The position numbers were made by a program, and so were the translations under genes. The notes beneath the pieces were generated by a model. It was given only the letters and a program-made list of their open reading frames with translations, was not told the origin of the DNA and made no database searches. A stretch of DNA of 64,000 nucleotides from an uncultured Muribaculaceae bacterium (GTDB lineage Bacteria; Bacteroidota; Bacteroidia; Bacteroidales; Muribaculaceae): positions 41,415 through 105,414 of the forward strand of contig CAUBWJ010000004.1 in assembly GCA_958439725.1 (NCBI GenBank). Reading direction: 5' to 3'. This document shows, piece by piece, positions 59,568 through 64,000 of this stretch; position 1 is the stretch's first letter, and each line of letters opens with the position of its first letter.

Positions 59568-59828
59568 AAGCGCAGGATGCGTGAATTATGTACAACCGGC
59601 TGCGTCAGCTGCCGGAAAAAAGGTCGCGCCCATACCTGCGAGGCAAGCTGCGGAGCCTGCGCGCCTTGCCAGTTGCGTAAGCTTGTGATTGCCTGATGAC
59701 GTCCCATGCTTACGCGATATGTGAGGCGCGCTTTCTCCCAAGCTTGCCTCACACAATACACACGAACTCCTTTCCCGGCAGCTGACGCAGCCGGTTTTTA
59801 CAGAAATCGCGCATCCTGCGCTTTTTTT
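59568..59828. repeat. 256-bp nested fold-back element
   Basis: Five pairs of perfect arms nest in strict order. A: 14 bp (59568-59581 / 59810-59823). B: 22 bp (59594-59615 / 59775-59796). C: 10 bp (59640-59649 / 59741-59750). D: 8 bp (59659-59666 / 59724-59731). E: 8 bp (59675-59682 / 59708-59715), leaving a 25-nt central loop. T7 follows the right end, so the plus-strand transcript ends like a giant terminator. An 89-codon minus-strand frame across it (59586-59855) is not considered a gene. It could be a structured RNA, a MITE-type repeat or a remnant invertible segment. Confidence 0.9.
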
Positions 59829-60083
59829 CTTATCGATAAAAATAAATCTAATCAACAGTAAATTTATTCAATAGTAAATCGGTGATTAACTTCAGCGGTC
59901 AGCTTTTGTGGCTGTTTTTTACACGGCCGACTTCTTTTATGGTAATTTCACATTGGAGATACTTCTTTTACGACGTTGCCGAATATAAATTACTTGTTAA
60001 GGCATTTTAGGGCATTGGATGTATTTGATGGGGCTTTCTTCCTGATGATATGAAAAATAGATGAAAAAATGGGGGCGGAAATA

Positions 60084-60115
60084 TTTGGCAGTTAGAAAAT
60101 TAAATAGTAATTTTG
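60084..60115 (+). promoter_or_regulatory. Promoter of the str ribosomal operon
   Basis: TTTG at 60084-60087, a 20-bp spacer and TAATTTTG at 60108-60115 fit the consensus. The leader to rpsL is about 140 nt long and could hold an autoregulatory structure, but none was recognised with confidence. Confidence 0.72.
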
Positions 60116-60261
60116 CAACGATTTTAGGCGCGCTTTGCAGGCACGCTCCGGCTAATCGGCTGATTGGCAGGGGAATAGTGGGCTTGCGGGTGAGCCGAAA
60201 GTCATACCGAAGAGAAATAATAACACCATTAATAAACGAAACGTAAAACAAAAGAACTAAG

Positions 60262-60645
60262 ATGCCTACTATTCAGCAATTAGTAAGAAAAGGACGTGTA
60301 GCTCTTGAAGATAAGAGTAAGTCGCCGGCTCTGGACTCATGTCCTCAGCGTCGCGGCGTATGTGTGCGCGTTTACACCACTACCCCCAAAAAGCCTAATT
60401 CGGCAATGCGTAAGGTTGCCCGCGTGCGCCTGACCAACGGTAAGGAAGTAAACTCCTACATACCCGGCGAAGGCCACACTCTTCAGGAGCACTCGATAGT
60501 GCTTGTTCGCGGCGGTCGTGTAAAAGACCTTCCCGGTGTGCGCTATCACATAGTTCGCGGCACTCTGGACACCAGCGGCGTTAAGGACCGCACCCAGCGT
60601 CGCTCGAAATATGGAGCCAAACGTCCGAAAGCCGCCAAGAAGTAA
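60262..60645 (+). CDS. rpsL: 30S ribosomal protein S12
   Basis: The 127-residue protein forms part of the decoding centre. It starts MPTIQQLVRKGR and has TPKKPNSAMRKVARVRL and GRVKDLPGVRYHIVRG. The Lys residues whose changes give streptomycin resistance in other species (in PKKPNS and VKDLPG) are the wild-type ones. It is the first gene of the str operon, with a consensus promoter 147 bp upstream. Confidence 0.98.
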   Translation: MPTIQQLVRKGRVALEDKSKSPALDSCPQRRGVCVRVYTTTPKKPNSAMRKVARVRLTNGKEVNSYIPGEGHTLQEHSIVLVRGGRVKDLPGVRYHIVRGTLDTSGVKDRTQRRSKYGAKRPKAAKK

Positions 60646-60896
60646 TAATCGCAAAGAAGGAACATCGGTTCCCGCGATAAACACAGCGGCTACTTGCTAA
60701 GCCCTGACCCTGCCGGGGGCTCTAAGCAACGACGGGGAAAATAAAACAAAAATAACGAGTTGTTAAACTTCGGTTTTTGATTTATTTGGAAGGCTAATTC
60801 AAACGGTTGAGTAAATGGCGCGTCGGAGGACGGCCGTTGAAGAAGAAAGAAGCAGCAACCAAGCAAACAAAAAACGACAAATTTGCAAAATTACCA

Positions 60897-61373
60897 ATGA
60901 GAAAGGCAAAACCAAAAAAACGGATTGTATTGCCCGATCCCGTTTTTAACGACGTAAGAGTGTCGAAATTCGTCAACCACCTGATGTATGACGGCAAAAA
61001 GAACACTGCTTACACCATATTCTATAGCGCGCTCGAGACTGTGAAGTCCAAGCTTCCCAACGAGGAGATGACAGCGCTCGATATCTGGAAAAAAGCCCTT
61101 GAGAACGTAACTCCCCAGGTGGAGGTGAAATCACGCCGCGTAGGTGGCGCCACCTTCCAGGTTCCTACCGAAATCCGTCCGGACCGCAAGGAGTCCATAT
61201 CTATGAAAAACCTCATTCTCTACGCCCGCAAGCGCGGCGGCAAGACCATGTCGGACAAGCTGGCAGCCGAGATCGTAGACGCCTTCAATGACCAGGGCGG
61301 CGCATTCAAGCGCAAAGAGGATATGCACAAGATGGCCGAGGCCAACCGTGCATTCGCACACTTCCGCTTCTAA
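60897..61373 (+). CDS. rpsG: 30S ribosomal protein S7
   Basis: The 158-residue protein initiates assembly of the 16S rRNA 3' domain. The start at 60897 (MRKAKPKKRIVLPDP) gives the normal length; an open frame further upstream to 60807 is basic but lacks S7 homology. VSKFVNHLMYDGKKNTAYTI and the RVGGATFQVPTEIRPDRK block are typical. A 250-bp spacer separates it from rpsL, longer than in most str operons, with short hairpins but no recognised gene. Confidence 0.97.
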   Translation: MRKAKPKKRIVLPDPVFNDVRVSKFVNHLMYDGKKNTAYTIFYSALETVKSKLPNEEMTALDIWKKALENVTPQVEVKSRRVGGATFQVPTEIRPDRKESISMKNLILYARKRGGKTMSDKLAAEIVDAFNDQGGAFKRKEDMHKMAEANRAFAHFRF

Positions 61374-61434
61374 AGATGTGATGCAACAGACTTTTTTCAG
61401 CAAAACAACACAACGAAACAACTGAAACAGACAA

Positions 61435-63561
61435 ATGGCAAAATCAGACGCACATCTTAAATATACCCGCAACATAGGCATTATGGCTCATATCGATGCC
61501 GGCAAGACCACCACATCGGAGCGCATTCTGTTCTATACGGGTCTTACACATAAAATAGGTGAAGTACACGACGGCGCCGCCACCATGGACTGGATGGAGC
61601 AGGAGCAGGAGCGTGGCATCACCATCACCTCGGCCGCTACCACCACTTTCTGGAACTACGACGGTGACAAATTCAAAATCAACCTTATTGACACTCCGGG
61701 ACACGTGGACTTCACCGTGGAGGTGGAGCGCTCGCTTCGCGTGCTTGACGGTGCTGTGGCCACATTCTGCGCCGTAGGCGGCGTAGAACCCCAGTCGGAG
61801 ACCGTATGGCGTCAGGCCGACAAGTACAATGTGCCCCGTATCGGCTACGTGAACAAGATGGACCGCTCGGGTGCCAACTTCTTCGAGGTGGTTCGCCAGC
61901 TCAAGGACGTGCTCGGAGCAAATCCCTGCCCCATCCAGATTCCTATCGGCGCAGAGGAGACCTTCAAGGGCGTGGTTGACCTTATCAGAATGAAAGCTAT
62001 CTTCTGGCACGACGAGACCATGGGAGCCGACTACAGCGTAGAGGAAATTCCCGCAAATCTTGTTGGCGAGGCCGAAGAGTGGCGCGACAAGATGCTTGAG
62101 AAAATCGCCGATTTCGACGATGCTCTCATGGAGAAATACTTCGACGATCCCTCCACCATCACTGAAGAGGAAATCCGCCGCGCACTGCGTGTCGGAACCC
62201 TGAAGATGGAGATCGTACCTATGGTATGCGGTTCGTCGTTCAAGAACAAGGGCGTTCAGCCCCTGCTTGACGCCGTGTGCGCTTACCTTCCCTCTCCCAC
62301 CGACGCCGGAGCCGTTCACGGCACCGATCCCTCGGACCCCGACAAGGAGGAGGTTCGCGAGCCGTCATCGGAGGCTCCCATGTGTTCGCTGGCATTCAAG
62401 ATTGCCACCGACCCGTATGTGGGCCGTCTCACCTTCTTCCGCGTTTACTCGGGCGAGGTTGTGGCAGGAAGCTACGTGCTCAATTCGCGCTCGGGCAAGA
62501 AAGAGCGTGTTTCACGTCTGTTCCAGATGCACTCCAACAAGCAGAACCCCAAAGAGGCTATCGACTGCGGCGATATAGGCGCAGGCGTAGGCTTCAAGGA
62601 TATCCGCACCGGTGATACCCTCTGCGACGAGAACCATCCTATAGTTCTCGAGGCTATGGACTTCCCCGAACCCGTTATCGGTATCGCAGTGGAGCCCAAG
62701 ACCCAGAAAGACCTCGACCGTCTGGGCGTAGGCCTTCAGAAACTCGCCGAGGAGGACCCCACCTTCCGCGTGCAGACCAACGAGGAGACCGGCCAGACCG
62801 TAATCTCGGGTATGGGCGAGCTTCACCTCGACATCATCATAGACCGTCTGAAGCGCGAGTTCAAGGTTGAATGCAACCAGGGCCGTCCGCAGGTTACCTA
62901 CAAGGAAGCCATCACCAAGCCCGTAGAACTCCGCGAGGTATTCAAGAAGCAGACCGGCGGCCGCGGTAAGTTTGCCGACATCATCGTTCGCGTTGAACCC
63001 GCCGACGACGATTTCGAAGGCTCGCTCCAGTTTGTTGACGAAGTTAAGGGCGGTAACATTCCCAAGGAATACATTCCCTCGATCCAGAAGGGCTTCCAGA
63101 CCGCAATGAAGAACGGCGTTCTCGCCGGATATCCTCTGGACCGTCTGAAAGTGACCGTAATCGACGGCTCGTTCCACCCGGTTGACTCCGACCAGCTCTC
63201 GTTTGAGCTCTGCGCCATCCAGGCATTCAAGAAAGCTTCCGAAAAGGCAGGTCCCGTGCTTCTGGAGCCTATCTTCAAGGTAGAGGTTGTTACCCCCGAG
63301 GAGAGCATGGGCGACGTGATCGGTGACCTTAACAAGCGCCGTGGCCAGGTGGAAGGCATGGAGACAAGCCGCAGCGGTGCCCGCATCGTGAAAGCCAAGG
63401 CTCCTCTGGCCGAGATGTTCGGCTACGTTACAGCCCTGCGTACCATCACTTCGGGCCGCGCCACCAGCACCATGTCGTTCTCGCACTACGCCGAGGTAAG
63501 CAGCTCGATAGCACGCAATGTGCTCACCGAATGCCAGGGACGTGTAGACCTTCTTAAATAA
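61435..63561 (+). CDS. fusA: Elongation factor G
   Basis: The 708-residue GTPase drives translocation on the ribosome. G1 is AHIDAGKTTTSERIL, G2 to G4 are RGITITSAATT, DTPGHVDFTVEVERSL and NKMDRSGA, and domains II-V follow in normal order, with the domain IV loop in TGGRGKFADIIVRVEP. Its place after rpsL and rpsG in the str operon marks it as the main EF-G rather than a fusidic-acid-insensitive paralogue. Confidence 0.98.
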   Translation: MAKSDAHLKYTRNIGIMAHIDAGKTTTSERILFYTGLTHKIGEVHDGAATMDWMEQEQERGITITSAATTTFWNYDGDKFKINLIDTPGHVDFTVEVERSLRVLDGAVATFCAVGGVEPQSETVWRQADKYNVPRIGYVNKMDRSGANFFEVVRQLKDVLGANPCPIQIPIGAEETFKGVVDLIRMKAIFWHDETMGADYSVEEIPANLVGEAEEWRDKMLEKIADFDDALMEKYFDDPSTITEEEIRRALRVGTLKMEIVPMVCGSSFKNKGVQPLLDAVCAYLPSPTDAGAVHGTDPSDPDKEEVREPSSEAPMCSLAFKIATDPYVGRLTFFRVYSGEVVAGSYVLNSRSGKKERVSRLFQMHSNKQNPKEAIDCGDIGAGVGFKDIRTGDTLCDENHPIVLEAMDFPEPVIGIAVEPKTQKDLDRLGVGLQKLAEEDPTFRVQTNEETGQTVISGMGELHLDIIIDRLKREFKVECNQGRPQVTYKEAITKPVELREVFKKQTGGRGKFADIIVRVEPADDDFEGSLQFVDEVKGGNIPKEYIPSIQKGFQTAMKNGVLAGYPLDRLKVTVIDGSFHPVDSDQLSFELCAIQAFKKASEKAGPVLLEPIFKVEVVTPEESMGDVIGDLNKRRGQVEGMETSRSGARIVKAKAPLAEMFGYVTALRTITSGRATSTMSFSHYAEVSSSIARNVLTECQGRVDLLK

Positions 63562-63582
63562 ACAAATCATTCAACACAGAAT

Positions 63583-63888
63583 ATGAGCCAAAAAATTAGA
63601 ATCAAACTGAAATCTTACGACCACGACTTGGTCGACAAGTCGGCCGAGAAGATCGTGAAGACCGTCAAGAGCACGGGCGCCGTAATCAGCGGACCTATTC
63701 CACTGCCTACCCACAAGCGCATCTTCACCGTTAACCGTTCGACATTCGTCAACAAGAAGTCGCGCGAGCAGTTCCAGCTTTCATCGTTCAAGCGTCTGAT
63801 CGACATCTACAACTCGACAGCCAAGACCGTCGACGCTCTGATGAAACTCGAGCTTCCCAGCGGAGTCGATGTTGAAATCAAGGTATGA
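63583..63888 (+). CDS. rpsJ: 30S ribosomal protein S10
   Basis: The 101-residue protein belongs to the 30S head and to transcription antitermination complexes with NusB. It starts SQKIRIKLKSYDHDLVDKSA and has GPIPLPTHKRIFTVNRS, the conserved loop. It follows fusA by 21 bp. No tuf gene lies between them, as in other Bacteroidota, where the str and S10 clusters are fused. Confidence 0.98.
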   Translation: MSQKIRIKLKSYDHDLVDKSAEKIVKTVKSTGAVISGPIPLPTHKRIFTVNRSTFVNKKSREQFQLSSFKRLIDIYNSTAKTVDALMKLELPSGVDVEIKV

Positions 63889-63949
63889 TACCGCTCTGAC
63901 AAACGTAAGAAATCAAGAAAAAACAAAGAATTAACAAAAACTTAGAGAA

Positions 63950-64000
63950 ATGCCAGGATTATTAGGAAAGAAAATCGGAATGACATCCGTTTTCAGTGCC
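63950..64000 (+). CDS. rplC: 50S ribosomal protein L3, 5' part only
   Basis: Only the first 17 codons are in the window (MPGLLGKKIGMTSVFSA), which match the conserved L3 start. It follows rpsJ by 61 bp, in the normal S10-operon order. Confidence 0.95.
   Translation, partial: MPGLLGKKIGMTSVFSA

Noticed and set aside
59594..59796. Invertible promoter (phase-variable switch) between the 22-bp B arms
   Set aside because: The geometry fits, but no TAnnTTTG element is inside in either orientation, no invertase gene is nearby, and the interior pairs with itself. It is kept only as a possibility in the fold-back finding.
59586..59855. 89-codon Cys-rich minus-strand frame over the fold-back element
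   Set aside because: Its sequence is dictated by the inverted repeats, it has no recognisable domain, and the DNA structure explains the conservation better. It would be reconsidered if the frame is kept in relatives with compensatory changes.
60116..60261. Autoregulatory ribosomal-protein leader before rpsL
   Set aside because: The 146-nt leader is long enough, but I could not define a stable, family-like structure by eye. Covariance analysis would be needed.

Overview
The window looks like a core-genome segment of a gut Bacteroidales bacterium, most likely from the Muribaculaceae. The family is an inference, while the order rests on several signals. Many genes are preceded by the Bacteroidota promoter form TTTG-N19/20-TAnnTTTG and have no Shine-Dalgarno site. 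The content includes sulfatases, GH2 and GH29 enzymes, SusC-like and STN outer-membrane receptors, an ECF sigma/anti-sigma pair, serine palmitoyltransferase and menaquinone genes. No rRNA, tRNA, CRISPR array, transposase or prophage was seen.

Layout. 1-1.6 kb: the 3' part of a GH29 alpha-L-fucosidase. 1.7-6.0 kb (minus): pyrG-yidC-ferritin. 6.0-6.4 kb: three 14-bp repeats at an exact 23-bp period beside the last ~49 codons of a lost ATPase-like gene. 6.4-10.9 kb: a Gly/Pro-rich lipoprotein, a large outer-membrane beta-barrel protein and a cytidylate-kinase-like protein. 10.8-18.5 kb (minus): purC-menG-M13 peptidase, then tsaC-(AAA ATPase + DUF4435)-menA-HdeD. The AAA-DUF4435 protein has the architecture of fused PARIS (AriA+AriB) defence proteins but sits in a housekeeping operon. 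18.6-25.3 kb: sulfatase, two tandem paralogous mini membrane proteins, slyD, lpxB-LMW phosphatase and an MsbA-like exporter. 25.3-25.7 kb: a promoter followed by strong hairpins with no gene, a candidate small RNA. 25.7-32.4 kb (minus): a complete glycine-cleavage operon, lplA-gcvT-gcvH-gcvPA-gcvPB-lpd.

32.6-37.5 kb: a sulfatase-GH2 beta-galactosidase pair. 37.6-44.0 kb: cysteine desulfidase, a decayed GH43 stub, ettA, def, ruvX, a pRiA4b-ORF3-like gene and spt. 44.3-45.9 kb: a DUF3037/HipA-like kinase pair and a winged-helix remnant. 46.2-49.9 kb: an ECF sigma / FecR-like anti-sigma / STN receptor module, AT-richer than its surroundings and bracketed by 33-bp near-identical direct repeats exactly 4000 bp apart. 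50.1-53.4 kb: xpt and a GH2 with DUF4982. 53.6-59.4 kb: a Gfo/Idh/MocA oxidoreductase, tatA, a Tat-exported oxidoreductase, a DUF1080 lipoprotein, a sugar-isomerase-like lipoprotein and tatC. This places the Tat translocase around its own probable substrate in what looks like an extracytoplasmic 3-keto-sugar pathway. 59.4-60.2 kb: REP-like palindromes and a 256-bp nested fold-back element. 60.1-64 kb: the str/S10 region (rpsL, rpsG, fusA, rpsJ, start of rplC).

The best candidates for something undescribed are the 256-bp fold-back element, the structured transcript after the exporter gene, the operon-embedded AAA-DUF4435 protein, and the sigma/receptor module with its flanking repeats.
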